From NCBI RefSeq assembly GCF_000613885.1, contig NZ_BAJV01000002.1:186001-250000 (forward strand): a DNA stretch of 64,000 bases, given 5' to 3'. The number at the start of each line of letters is the position of its first letter. Position 1 is the stretch's first letter. A program made the translations under genes and the position numbers. The DNA comes from Asaia prunellae JCM 25354. GTDB lineage: Bacteria; Pseudomonadota; Alphaproteobacteria; Acetobacterales; Acetobacteraceae. Below the pieces are notes generated by a model, which saw nothing but the letters and a program-made list of their open reading frames with translations, was not told the origin of the DNA and ran no database searches. Below, piece by piece: positions 48,361 to 57,134 of the stretch.

Positions 48361-49425
48361 GTGGCACTGGACGACAGGCTGGAGCGTATCGTCGCCCGGT
48401 CGGATGAATTGCAGGCATTGATGTCCAGCGGGGAAATCCAGGGCGATGAATTCGTGCGGGCCTCGCGTGAATTTGCCGAGCTGGAGCCCGTTGTCTCTTC
48501 TATTCTGGCCTATCGCCGGGCAGAGGCAGCGCGTCTTGATGCTCGCGCCATGCTCGATGACCCGGAAATGCGTGAGCTTGCGCAAGGCGAAATCGACGAG
48601 ATCGAGGGACAGCTGGCAGGGCTTTACCAGCAGGTGCGCCTTGCCCTTCTGCCGCGCGATGAAGCCGATGAACGAAGCGCCATTCTCGAAATCCGCCCTG
48701 CCGCCGGTGGTGATGAGGCGGCTCTTTTCGCTGCTGAGCTGTTCGGTGCGTATAAGCGGTTTTCCGACCTGCACGGCTGGCGCTTCGAGATCATGGAATA
48801 TGACGAGAGTGATCTCTCGGGTCTGCGTGAGGGCGTGGCCACTATCTCGGGCCGCTCTGTTTTTGCCCGGCTGAAATATGAGTCGGGTGTGCACCGTGTC
48901 CAGCGGGTGCCTGCCACAGAGAGTCAGGGGCGTATTCACACCTCTACGGTGACTGTCGCGATCATGCCCGAGGCCGAAGAGGTGGATGTCGCCATTGATG
49001 AGGGCGATCTGCGTATAGATGTCTATCGCGCTTCGGGCGCAGGTGGTCAGCATGTCAACAAGACAGAAAGTGCGGTGCGTATCACGCATATGCCGAGTGG
49101 CATTGTCGTGGCGATGCAGGAAGAAAAAAGCCAGCACAAGAACAAGGCCAAGGCCATGAAGATCCTGCGGGCGCGTCTCTATGAGAGACAGCGCGCCGAG
49201 CTTCATGCCAATCGTGCTGCCGATCGCAAATCGCAGGTTGGTACGGGCGATCGCTCAGAGCGTATTCGCACCTACAACTTTCCGCAGGGACGTGTCACCG
49301 ATCATCGCATCAACCTCACCTTGCACAAAATCGATCGCATTATGCTTGGTGAGTTTGACGAGATCGTAGATGCCCTCGCCCAGGAAGAGCAGACCTCGTT
49401 GCTGGCCGCGGAAGGCCTGAACTGA
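48361..49425 (+). CDS. prfA: Peptide chain release factor 1
   Basis: RF1 reads UAA and UAG stops. The 354 residues include the peptidyl-hydrolysis GGQ in RASGAGGQHVNKTESAVR and the RF1 tail YNFPQGRVTDHRINLT. The start is GTG 48361. RF1 loops, not RF2, are supported by the lack of a programmed frameshift and by the prmC neighbourhood. Confidence 0.95.
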   Translation: MALDDRLERIVARSDELQALMSSGEIQGDEFVRASREFAELEPVVSSILAYRRAEAARLDARAMLDDPEMRELAQGEIDEIEGQLAGLYQQVRLALLPRDEADERSAILEIRPAAGGDEAALFAAELFGAYKRFSDLHGWRFEIMEYDESDLSGLREGVATISGRSVFARLKYESGVHRVQRVPATESQGRIHTSTVTVAIMPEAEEVDVAIDEGDLRIDVYRASGAGGQHVNKTESAVRITHMPSGIVVAMQEEKSQHKNKAKAMKILRARLYERQRAELHANRAADRKSQVGTGDRSERIRTYNFPQGRVTDHRINLTLHKIDRIMLGEFDEIVDALAQEEQTSLLAAEGLN

Positions 49426-49479
49426 TCTGTGCTCCTGTTTCTTTATCGGTTGTTCTAGCTGACGGGAGAAGCACAGATC
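49424..49479. terminator. Inverted repeat spanning the prfA and hypothetical gene ends
   Basis: GATCTGTGCT and AGCACAGATC are perfect 10-base arms, 36 bases apart, covering both convergent stops. There is no U-run; it may terminate both transcripts. Confidence 0.45.
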
Positions 49480-49893
49480 TCTGCGTGACCGGGATGATGC
49501 TTGGCTACGCTTGGGTCTGTCGGATCACGCAGGAAGAAATCGGTAAAACCTTCATCGCCGAGTGCAACAAGATGATGCTTCGGGATGAGTGAGAGTGCCC
49601 TCGCTACTGACCTGATGGGTTTCGGCTCGGCCTTCGGCATTGAGAATGGTGATTTGTCCGCATAGAGCATAGCTGTGATTGATACGCCCGAGTGGAAGGT
49701 CAATTTTTTTCGTCAGGCTGGGTGTCTTGTCGTCAAGACGAAACGTGGCAGCCAGTCTTCCGTCAACATAAAGACGTGAAATTTCGGAAACCTCGATTGG
49801 CGCACGATCATCAGTGACGGTGAAGCTCTCAGCCAGAGCCAAGCCAGGGCTGACGCCTGTAAGCGCAGCGAGCAGGAAGAAGATCTTTTTCAT
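49455..49893 (-). CDS. Small secreted protein of unknown function, frame broken once
   Basis: It starts with a clear signal peptide (MKKIFFLLAALTGVSPGLALA). The mature part reads SFTVTDDRAPIEVSEISRLYVDGRLAATFRLDD, then YALCGQITI, and in the next frame SLIPKHHLVALGDEGFTDFFLRDP. Joining the frames near 49595 gives about 146 residues. I do not recognise the family. It sits between the convergent prfA and the divergent prmC. Confidence 0.6.
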
Positions 49894-49925
49894 AAGTCCA
49901 CTATAGGATGTTTCAGGAGAAGCGG

Positions 49926-50846
49926 GTGAGCAGTAATCGACGTCCCCTCAAAGACGTGTTGATCGAGGTGGCTGCTATCCTGCAGGCGGCGGGTATTGCC
50001 TCTCCCCGTATGGAGGCCCGTCGTCTGGCCGGTTGGGCTATTGGCTGTGATGCTGCAGGTCTGCTTTCCCTTGATACATTGCCGCCTGAGGCGGAACCGC
50101 GTCTGGCTGGCGGCCTGGCGCAGAGATGCGCCAGACGCCCACTGGCCCTGATCGAAGGGAAAACCGGTTTCTGGTCGCTGACACTAATGGTTTCATCGGA
50201 GACGCTGATCCCCAGAGGTGACAGTGAAACCCTGATCGAGGCGCTTCTTTCCCTGCGACCGGAACGGGACGCGATCGGATCGGTACTCGATCTCGGGACG
50301 GGAACCGGTTGCCTGCTTCTGGCAGCATTGAGTGAATATGATATGGCTTTCGGCGTAGGGGTCGAGCTTTCCCCCGATGCGGCACATCTTGCAAGCCTGA
50401 ATGCGCGGCGCAATGGTCTGGCCGGGCGGAGTGCTTTTTTTTCGGGGAACTGGTTTTCGGCCTTGCGCGGGACTTTCGATGTGATTCTGAGCAATCCGCC
50501 TTATATCCGCGCGGCAGATCTTGCCGATCTCATGCCTGAGGTGCGTGATTATGAACCCGTCCGTGCTCTGGTGGGCGGGCAGGACGGGCTTGATGATTAT
50601 CGGCGTCTTTTCGCTCAGGCCAAACCTTATCTTGCGCCTGATGGTATCATGATTTTCGAGATAGGGCAGGGACAGGAAAGGGAAGTCACTGCTCTTGCAG
50701 AGAGAGCAGGTTTTGTCATGACTGAGGCCAGGCTGATCTGGCCGGAATTGTCAGAGCGCTCTGTTTTGAAATTGCGACAACGTATTGACCCGTACAGGAT
50801 CGAAAAACCATTGGCAGAGCGGAGTAAACTTGCTAGTCTGATCTGA
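49926..50846 (+). CDS. prmC: Release factor glutamine methyltransferase
   Basis: PrmC methylates the GGQ glutamine of RF1/RF2 and follows prfA in many bacteria. The 306-residue protein has the N-terminal helical domain, the SAM loop VLDLGTGTGCLLLAALSEY and the signature SNPPYIRAADLADLMPEVRDYEP. GTG 49926 is favoured because CAGGAG lies about seven bases upstream; an ATG at 49908 is in frame but has no site. Confidence 0.93.
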   Translation: MSSNRRPLKDVLIEVAAILQAAGIASPRMEARRLAGWAIGCDAAGLLSLDTLPPEAEPRLAGGLAQRCARRPLALIEGKTGFWSLTLMVSSETLIPRGDSETLIEALLSLRPERDAIGSVLDLGTGTGCLLLAALSEYDMAFGVGVELSPDAAHLASLNARRNGLAGRSAFFSGNWFSALRGTFDVILSNPPYIRAADLADLMPEVRDYEPVRALVGGQDGLDDYRRLFAQAKPYLAPDGIMIFEIGQGQEREVTALAERAGFVMTEARLIWPELSERSVLKLRQRIDPYRIEKPLAERSKLASLI

Positions 50847-51059
50847 ACGGCTTGTTGCGGTCATTGATGGACACATCAACACGGCAAGACGTCTTCCGCG
50901 TTTTCGCAATGATCATGTTGATCAAGCTGAGCGGAGTCATGGCCTGATCCTGTTATCCGGCCGATCAGATACAAACCAAGGGTCATTCATTCCCTGCAAT
51001 CGCTCGGTTCTCGCTCAATGCGGATAGGGATTGCGAATAAGAAAGTGCTACGCGAATCC

Positions 51060-51467
51060 ATGAACATGAAACGTATGAGAAGCCGTCATCATCGCCCGAG
51101 CGGTGGCGGATCGCGTCACTCCAATGGTCAGACGCCTCTGAATCGCAACCATGTCTTCGATAGCAATGGTCCGGACATGCGTGTGCGTGGTACGGCCCAG
51201 CAGCTTTTTGAAAAATATCTGCAGCTTGGTCGTGATGCAACGGGTACCGGCGATCGTATTCTTGCTGAAGCGTATTTCCAGCATGCGGAACATTATTTCC
51301 GTATTCTGAACGCGATGACACAGGCTGCGCAACAGAGTCAGATGGAACGACAGGAACGTCACCAGCAGCGTGCCCGTGCCCAGCAGGATCATGATGATCG
51401 CCGTCAGGGTGAAGAGGCAACCGCAGAAAGCGACAGTGACGAACAGGTTGAGGAAACCACAGAGTAA
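51060..51467 (+). CDS. DUF4167 protein
   Basis: A 135-residue highly charged protein. The conserved core is RGTAQQLFEKYLQLGRDATGTGDRILAEAYFQHAEHYFRIL (about 43-83), preceded by a basic Arg/Asn-rich start and followed by a Gln/Arg then Glu/Asp-rich tail. This is the DUF4167 family, found after prmC in alphaproteobacteria. The function is unknown; the basic start suggests nucleic-acid binding. The 213 bases upstream hold no gene I can see. Confidence 0.85.
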   Translation: MNMKRMRSRHHRPSGGGSRHSNGQTPLNRNHVFDSNGPDMRVRGTAQQLFEKYLQLGRDATGTGDRILAEAYFQHAEHYFRILNAMTQAAQQSQMERQERHQQRARAQQDHDDRRQGEEATAESDSDEQVEETTE

Positions 51468-51485
51468 ACGGCTTACCTTTCTTCC

Positions 51486-52355
51486 CTAGAACAGGCCCTT
51501 GAAACGTTCCGGCAAGGGCCAGAGTCTGTTTCCGGACAAAGTAAGATCTATAGGATAGGGCTCGTTTGCCCGTTCTCTCCCCTCCCTGACGATACGGTCA
51601 CGCCATGTCTTCATGAGGGGGTCATCCTCGTTCAGCGTTGCCTTCTCATAATCCAGTCCGGCCATGGCTGACAGCATATGTTGCCAGGCTTCGTCGGTCA
51701 TGCGTTGATGACTGCCTGCTTCGGCGCTGCACCAGGCCTGCCCGCGTGTACGTGCCAGCCTCGCAAGACCCTGCCTCAGATCGCAATAGCGCAGGTGGAT
51801 CAGGAGCAGGGCAGGGTCAGGATTGGGGAGAAACTCTTTCACGCTATGAAAACCCGGTGACCAGGTTACAGTTGAGCGTATAAGGCAGGGCTTGCACATG
51901 GCTGCCGAGAAACGCAGGAGATGTCTCTGTAACGAGAGGGGCAGGCTGAAATCCAGGTCCGGTTCCTGACTGGCGTTATGCAGCAGATCAAATCCTGTCG
52001 CGGTCACGCAGGGAAGATTGCGTGCCTCAGACAATGTGCTCAGTGAGGAAAAACAGTCCGGATCTGCAATCAGGAGTTCGTCCACATCGCAATAGAGAAC
52101 TGCTTCGTACCATTCGAGCAGTCCCGAGCAGATATTGCCTATCGCACGGGCACGTCGCTCGTCGTCCTGTGGTGAGCGCGGGATACGCAGGCGATTGCAC
52201 GAAAGTCTTTCCGTGGAGCCATCATCCGATCCATGATCGATGACATAGCAGCATTCGGCGCCGAGTATGCCGGTATAGTGACGTAACCAGACCGGCAGAA
52301 AGACCGGCTCGTTATAAACCATCGTGACGGCGGCAAGAGGCGCTTTCATGAGCAT
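51486..52355 (-). CDS. Glycosyltransferase-2-like protein (Glyco_tranf_2_4 type)
   Basis: A 289-residue cytosolic protein starting AAVTMVYNEPVFLPVWLRHYTGILG. It has YVIDHGSDDGSTE and the metal-binding DxD-like block LYCDVDELLIADP, typical of the short family-2 relatives of GT92-type enzymes. The C-terminal half has GFHSVKEF. The acceptor is unknown; a role in surface glycan synthesis is inferred. ATG codons at 52355 and 52349 are both possible starts. Confidence 0.75.
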   Translation of the reverse strand: MLMKAPLAAVTMVYNEPVFLPVWLRHYTGILGAECCYVIDHGSDDGSTERLSCNRLRIPRSPQDDERRARAIGNICSGLLEWYEAVLYCDVDELLIADPDCFSSLSTLSEARNLPCVTATGFDLLHNASQEPDLDFSLPLSLQRHLLRFSAAMCKPCLIRSTVTWSPGFHSVKEFLPNPDPALLLIHLRYCDLRQGLARLARTRGQAWCSAEAGSHQRMTDEAWQHMLSAMAGLDYEKATLNEDDPLMKTWRDRIVREGRERANEPYPIDLTLSGNRLWPLPERFKGLF

Positions 52356-52406
52356 TTCTTGCCTGAGTACGAAAGCACTGTCTATCGGGGGAGATTTCCG
52401 GTCGGA

Positions 52407-52481
52407 TGGTAGCGGCGGACGGATTTGAACCGCCGACCAAGGGATTATGATTCCCCTGCTCTACCGCTGAGCTACGCCGCC
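52407..52481 (-). tRNA. tRNA-Met (CAT), elongator type
   Basis: The reverse strand folds with GGCGGCG/CGCCGCT acceptor arms, D arm GCTC-AGCGGTA-GAGC, anticodon loop ATCATAA (CAT) and T arm GGCGG-TTCAAAT-CCGTC, with encoded CCA. It lacks the three G-C pairs of initiator tRNA and resembles alphaproteobacterial elongator tRNA-Met. A tRNA-Ile2 with modified C34 is less likely. Confidence 0.9.
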
Positions 52482-52500
52482 ATCGCGACCGGTGGGCGTG

Positions 52501-52529
52501 GAATTAGAAGGGTTGAGCGCATGTGTCAA
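52501..52529 (-). promoter_or_regulatory. Promoter of tRNA-Met
   Basis: On the reverse strand a perfect TTGACA and TAATTC are separated by 17 bases, ending 20 bases before the tRNA. Confidence 0.7.
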
Positions 52530-52668
52530 CACTCTGCCGGGAGGTTTTTGCGCGAACCCGTCTTTTGAGCCTTGGGCACTCTGTGGCATTGTACCAAGAC
52601 AGAACGTCCTGTGCCTGACAGGGACAGCTCGATATGCCTCATCCCCCTCAAGGATCTGGATCTCAGAT

Positions 52669-53877
52669 TTGAAGCAGCAGTTTCTAAGCTCCCTTTTTGC
52701 CTTCCGGTCATATTTCGATTGGCTTCCGGCTCAGCTTGTTTCCATTCTCATGCTTGTTGTGCTGGCAACTGTTGCCTTTTATGCCAGCAAGCTCGTTTCG
52801 GTGATCATTCTGCGCATATTCGGCAATCGCGAAGATGCGGTTCTGCGCAAGATCATTCTGGCAATGCGTCGTCCCATGCGTGTCATGGTCGTGCTTGCCG
52901 TGCTGCTTTCCGCATTACCTGCGGCTTCAGGCTTCACATGGGAGACAACGCAGCTCCTGCAGAAGCTTTTGCTGTTCATCGGTATTCTCATGATTGGATA
53001 TGCGGGCATCGTTGCGTTCCGTATCATGACTGAAGCCTATCTCCAGCGTATCACCTCCCGTGATCATTCCGATGACATCATGATCAGGACGCATCAGACC
53101 CAGATCAGGGTATTGAGACGTCTGACGGAAATCCTGGTGGCGATTGTCACGGTTGCAACGGCTCTCATGACTTTTGATTCCGTCCGGCAATATGGCGTTT
53201 CGCTTTTTGCTTCTGCGGGTGCCGCGTCGCTTATTGTAGGTCTGTCGGCACGGGGATTGCTGACAAATCTTCTGGCCGGGGTGCAGATCGCCATTACGCA
53301 ACCGATTCGTATGGAAGATCTGATTATCATCAATGGTGACTGGGCCTGGGTTGAGGAAATTACATCAACCTATGTCGTCCTGCGTGTCTGGGACTGGAGG
53401 CGCCATATCGTCCCGATTTCCTACTTTCTGGAAAACCGCTTCGAGAACTGGACGCATAGCTCTGCGGCGATCATTGGCGTGGTTTTTCTTTATGTCGATT
53501 ATGAAGCGCCGATTGATAAGATACGGGGCTATCTGAATGAGATCATCAAGACCTGCCCGTTATGGGATGGGAAGGTGTTCGATTGTCAGATTGCAGATTG
53601 TGATGCCCATACGCTCAAGGTCCGTGTGATTGCCAGCGCGCGCAATGCTCTGCAAAGCTGGGATCTTCGATGTGATATACGAGAAAAGATCATTTTGCGC
53701 ATGCGTGAGGAATGTCCTGAGGCATTGCCGCGATCACGCTTTGCCATGGTTCCTCCGCGGCCGGGTGAAGAGGCGTGGCCCTCTGCAGAAGCGATCTCTC
53801 CGGAGATCGACCGCCCACCGCCGGGCTCCTATATGGGCCCGGGAAGTGTCATGCCTAAGGGAGGCGCAGATCTCTGA
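52669..53877 (+). CDS. MscS-family mechanosensitive channel
   Basis: A membrane protein of about 400 residues. Four N-terminal helices (LVSILMLVVLATVAFYASKLV; MRVMVVLAVLLSALPA; KLLLFIGILMIGYAGIVAF; EILVAIVTVATALMTF) precede the pore helix SLFASAGAASLIVGLSARGLLTNLLAGVQIAI. The beta domain follows with GDWAWVEEITSTYVVLRVWDWRR. It opens under membrane tension to release solutes. The start is uncertain: no ATG fits, and TTG 52669 after AAGGA is my choice. The open frame reaches back to 52492, but that part overlaps the tRNA-Met promoter. Confidence 0.85.
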   Translation: MKQQFLSSLFAFRSYFDWLPAQLVSILMLVVLATVAFYASKLVSVIILRIFGNREDAVLRKIILAMRRPMRVMVVLAVLLSALPAASGFTWETTQLLQKLLLFIGILMIGYAGIVAFRIMTEAYLQRITSRDHSDDIMIRTHQTQIRVLRRLTEILVAIVTVATALMTFDSVRQYGVSLFASAGAASLIVGLSARGLLTNLLAGVQIAITQPIRMEDLIIINGDWAWVEEITSTYVVLRVWDWRRHIVPISYFLENRFENWTHSSAAIIGVVFLYVDYEAPIDKIRGYLNEIIKTCPLWDGKVFDCQIADCDAHTLKVRVIASARNALQSWDLRCDIREKIILRMREECPEALPRSRFAMVPPRPGEEAWPSAEAISPEIDRPPPGSYMGPGSVMPKGGADL

Positions 53878-54172
53878 GAAAAAGAAGGCGCGTGAAAATC
53901 TTGAGGCTGTGCCAGTGTAGTTCGAAAATCGTCATTGGTCTTATCTCCCGGAATGAAGAGATACGCTGAACGTGGCAGCTGGATGGCAATTATTTCACGA
54001 AAACGTCATATTTTTTGACGATATCATTCCAGCCAATCGCCCCAATTCTGAAATAATTTCCTGATTTCAGCGGCTTGAGCATTCAGGGCAACGCGGCCTG
54101 CTGTTCATTTATCGTTAATCTGCTCATCTGTTTCAGGTGGCATCACCGGATCGATATCCAAGGAAAACCGAT
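53878..54172. other. Intergenic region, AT-rich
   Basis: There is no gene. A short palindrome CGTCA-N7-TGACG lies at 54004-54020. It may hold the promoter of the Cas2/SinR-like gene. Confidence 0.4.
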
Positions 54173-54460
54173 ATGACCACATATCTCGTCGTCTACGAGA
54201 AGAACGAAGCTCAGTCCTACGAGGCTATCGAACAGAAGCTATCGGGTTTCAGCGAGAGCTTTCATGAGATTGATAATTTCTGGATCATCACATCCAGCCT
54301 GATCATTTCCGATCTGCGTGATGTTCTGGCCAAGCTTCTCCCTGAAGGCACGAAGCTGATGGTGATGAAATATGTGCCTCATAATGCCATGGAGATGGGA
54401 GCTGCAGCCTGGCAGGGTTTTTCCCTTTCTCATGAAGGCTGGCTTGCTGGTCGTCTGTAA
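54173..54460 (+). CDS. Small Cas2/SinR-fold protein, orphan
   Basis: A 95-residue protein: TTYLVVYEKNEAQSYEAIEQKLSGF, then FHEIDNFWIITSSL, ISDLRDVLAKLLPEGTKLMVMKYV. This strand-helix-strand order, with a start like YLVxYxLN and a WxI strand, follows the SinR-like branch of the Cas2/VapD ferredoxin fold. No CRISPR array, cas1 or toxin-antitoxin partner is nearby. The last 25 residues (AMEMGAAAWQGFSLSHEGWLAG) extend the domain. ATG 54173 follows AAGGAAAA. Function unknown; a nuclease role should not be assumed. Confidence 0.6.
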   Translation: MTTYLVVYEKNEAQSYEAIEQKLSGFSESFHEIDNFWIITSSLIISDLRDVLAKLLPEGTKLMVMKYVPHNAMEMGAAAWQGFSLSHEGWLAGRL

Positions 54461-54476
54461 AAGACGGGGAAGGGAT

Positions 54477-54525
54477 CGGATACCCCGCCATCAGAGGGTC
54501 TGTTACTGTGGCGGGATACGAATCC
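54477..54525. terminator. Hairpin between Cas2-like gene and phosphotransacetylase
   Basis: CCCGCCA pairs with TGGCGGG, with outer CGGAT/ATCCG arms, between two convergent stops. A T-rich stretch follows on the + strand. Confidence 0.65.
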
Positions 54526-54526
54526 G

Positions 54527-55510
54527 TCAGTTTTGTTTCTGGTCTTCGAGGTAACGTGCATAGAGGGCACCAATAGCTGCCGAAGCCAGACGGGCCGTTG
54601 CATCATCAGCACGGCTGGTAAGCAGCACCGGGACTTTTGCCCCCATGACAATGCCAGAAGTGGCAGCCTTGCCAAGAAAGGCCAGTGTCTTGACCAGGAT
54701 ATTGCCTGATTCCAGGTCGGGAGCAATCAGCACCTGGGCGCGTCCGGCAACAGCAGATTCCACGCCTTTGATTTTGGCTGAGTCCAGGCTCACGGCAACG
54801 TCCATGGCAAGAGGGCCATCAAGCATGCCGCCTGTGATTTCCTTGCGATCAGCCATCTTGCACAAGCTGGCAGCATCCAGCGTACCCTGGATTTTGACAT
54901 TGATCGTCTCGACTGCCGAAAGCAGGGCAACACGCGGCGTACCAAGGCCGAGCGCATGATGCAGGTCGATGGTATTCTGTACAATGTCCCGTTTTGTGAT
55001 GAGATCAGGGGCTATATTGATTGCAGCATCCGAGATCAGCAGCAGATCGGGATAATCAGGTACGGCAAGGCAGAAGACGTGGCTCATGCGACGTTTTGTG
55101 CGCAGGCCGCTCTCCTGCCTGATAATGCCTGCCATGAAAGTATCGGTATGAAGGCTTCCCTTCGAGATACCTGAAGCCTCTCCCTCGTGCACAAGGGTAA
55201 CAGCGTGTTTTACTGCAGCCTCGGGTGTCGCCACGGAGTCAATACGCATTCCGCTTATGTCGAGCTTTGACTCAACCGCTGTTTTCTCAATGGTCTCGCG
55301 ATCACCGATCAGTATGGGAAGAATGATGCCATGGCGTGCAGCTTCCACAGCGCCACCAAGGGCATGGCTGCTGCAGGGCCAGACAATGGCATAAGGTACA
55401 GGCCCCAACCGGGACGCTTTTGCGACGAGAGCGCGCATCAGGTCATGCTGTTCGGGGAAAACGGATGCGAGATCATCTGTCGTTGCAGGTGAGGGAGCAG
55501 AAGAAGCCAT
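54527..55510 (-). CDS. Phosphate acetyl/butyryltransferase
   Basis: A 327-residue PTA/PTB enzyme that exchanges acetyl-CoA and acetyl phosphate. It has VEAARHGIILPILIGDRETIE, GISKGSLHTDTFMAGII, the SDAAINIAPDL loop and SGIVMGAKVPVLLTSRADD. It lacks the N-terminal DRTGG extension of long Pta, matching the short form often next to acetate kinase; no ackA is adjacent here. ATG 55510 is taken because similarity starts soon after MASSAPSP. Confidence 0.85.
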   Translation of the reverse strand: MASSAPSPATTDDLASVFPEQHDLMRALVAKASRLGPVPYAIVWPCSSHALGGAVEAARHGIILPILIGDRETIEKTAVESKLDISGMRIDSVATPEAAVKHAVTLVHEGEASGISKGSLHTDTFMAGIIRQESGLRTKRRMSHVFCLAVPDYPDLLLISDAAINIAPDLITKRDIVQNTIDLHHALGLGTPRVALLSAVETINVKIQGTLDAASLCKMADRKEITGGMLDGPLAMDVAVSLDSAKIKGVESAVAGRAQVLIAPDLESGNILVKTLAFLGKAATSGIVMGAKVPVLLTSRADDATARLASAAIGALYARYLEDQKQN

Positions 55511-55914
55511 GGGGCATGTATCTCCGGTTTTGAAACATCCTCCCCCAGGCAGCACCGTCATGCAATGAAGGACGCTTGCCGCAAAGAGGGCAGAACACGG
55601 CAGAGATCAGGGGCTACCCTTGTCGCCTTCACCTGACCTTGGGTCGCGGACAGATCTGTCATCCATTACCGGAGTGTGACCTGATGCTTGTGCCTTGGTT
55701 CTGGCGTAAGCGGTGTTCTGCGGAATGCAGCATAACAGAAGGTCGTATCAGGCAGACGATCAGCTTTTCTTGAGCGTCATGGCCTGTGGAGTATCGGTAA
55801 GAGACAGAGTTCCAAGGGAAGGTTCTGCGTCATGCCAGAAGACGATCGATAGGTATTTCCAGTCAGGAAACTTGTAACGATCGACAAAAAGAATGGGGAT
55901 TTCTACGGACCGGA
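55511..55914. other. Gap without a confident gene
   Basis: On the reverse strand directly downstream of tRNA-Val, a frame of about 50 codons reads RSVEIPILFVDRYKFPDWK and ends MTLKKS. It has protein-like composition but no ATG, GTG or TTG start after the tRNA. It may be the tail of a decayed gene or chance. The rest (55511-55750) shows nothing. Confidence 0.4.
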
Positions 55915-55989
55915 TGGTGGGCGCAACAGGGATTGAACCTGTGACCCCTACCATGTCAAGGTAGTGCTCTACCGCTGAGCTATGCGCCC
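55915..55989 (-). tRNA. tRNA-Val (GAC)
   Basis: The reverse strand folds with GGGCGCA/TGCGCCC acceptor arms, anticodon arm CTACC-TTGACAT-GGTAG (GAC), T arm ACAGG-TTCAATC-CCTGT and an encoded CCA end. Confidence 0.95.
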
Positions 55990-56007
55990 ATCCGGTCCGT
56001 GAGCGGC

Positions 56008-56036
56008 GTTTTAGCGGGCGTTGACGTGGCTGGCAA
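56008..56036 (-). promoter_or_regulatory. Promoter of tRNA-Val
   Basis: On the reverse strand TTGCCA and TAAAAC are spaced by 17 bases, ending 19 bases before the tRNA. Confidence 0.6.
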
Positions 56037-56074
56037 GATGGGTTCTCTGAAAAAGTCACCAAACCGGAAAAAAA

Positions 56075-56968
56075 ATGAATTTAGGCGCTCCGGCGGAGCC
56101 AGAGCTCTGTCTTTCAAAGAATTTTTTACTGCACGACGTTCCTGAACCGGTCGCACCGCTCGTTCTTGCATCCCCTCATTCAGGCCGATCCTATCCGGAG
56201 GCGTTTCTCAAGCAATCCCGTCTGGATATGATTTCCCTGCGCAGCAGCGAGGACGCCTATGTTGACCGGTTGTTCGAGGCTGCGCCTGCTTTGGGAGTGC
56301 CTCTGCTGTGTGCAGATTTCCCGCGTTCCTATTGCGATGTGAACCGGTACGCTTGGGAGCTCGATCAGGGGATGTTTCGCGAGCGGCTGCCTGAGGGGAG
56401 CCAGACCAATACCGTCAAGGTACGCAACGGGCTGGGCATGATCGCGCGCATTGCCGGGTCAGGGCGTGGTATCTATCGCCATCAACTGCCTGTCTCTGAA
56501 GCGCGGAACCGCATCGCCTCGTGCTGGCTGCCCTATCACGAGGCACTTCAGGCAATGATCGACCGGTGCAAGGCGCGCTTCGGGGTTTGTCTCTTCATCG
56601 ATCTGCATTCGATGCCGAGTCTGCCTCATATGCGTTTACCTGATATTGTACTGGGTGATCTGCATGGCAAAAGCTGTGCCCGACCAGTGGTCGACAGGGT
56701 AGCTGCCTGCCTTATGGCGCAATATTTTTCGGTCGGGCGTAATCGTCCCTATGCCGGGGGATACATCACCTCTCGTCACGGGGCGCCATCAGAGAATGTC
56801 CATGTCATCCAGATGGAAATTGGTCGTGGCCTCTATCTTGATGAACAGGCGGTCAAACTATCGGCAGGTTTCCCGGCGCTGCAGAAACGTTGTGAATCGT
56901 TTTTACTCGAGGCAATCGGTGTGGCTCGTGCGTTGGTGCCTGATGGGGCGGGGTTTTCCCCTCGCTAG
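56075..56968 (+). CDS. N-formylglutamate amidohydrolase family protein
   Basis: A 297-residue zinc hydrolase fold: VLASPHSGRSYPEAFL (metal His), DFPRSYCDVNRYAWELD, SGRGIYRHQLP, LFIDLHSMPS (metal Asp-His) and the late ENVHVIQMEIGRGLYLDE. HutG2-type members cleave N-formylglutamate in histidine breakdown, but no hut genes are nearby, so the substrate is open. The start ATG 56075 is inside an A-rich leader without a clear ribosome site. Confidence 0.8.
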   Translation: MNLGAPAEPELCLSKNFLLHDVPEPVAPLVLASPHSGRSYPEAFLKQSRLDMISLRSSEDAYVDRLFEAAPALGVPLLCADFPRSYCDVNRYAWELDQGMFRERLPEGSQTNTVKVRNGLGMIARIAGSGRGIYRHQLPVSEARNRIASCWLPYHEALQAMIDRCKARFGVCLFIDLHSMPSLPHMRLPDIVLGDLHGKSCARPVVDRVAACLMAQYFSVGRNRPYAGGYITSRHGAPSENVHVIQMEIGRGLYLDEQAVKLSAGFPALQKRCESFLLEAIGVARALVPDGAGFSPR

Positions 56969-57134
56969 AGCGGGGGTACGATCCAATTCCACGATCAACT
57001 CCGGCTGAGTGCACGGTTAAGGGACTCGATTGATGCCCCCAAGCTGTGTTTCAAAGAGGCCCGTTTCTCGTGGTCGGCCCCCGCTTGGCTTCGACGAATA
57101 AATTGGTGTCTAACCAGACTGGAAGATTTGCCTC

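Noticed and set aside
54173-54460. Functional CRISPR cas2
   Set aside because: There are no cas1, other cas genes or repeats in the window; only a fold-level resemblance.
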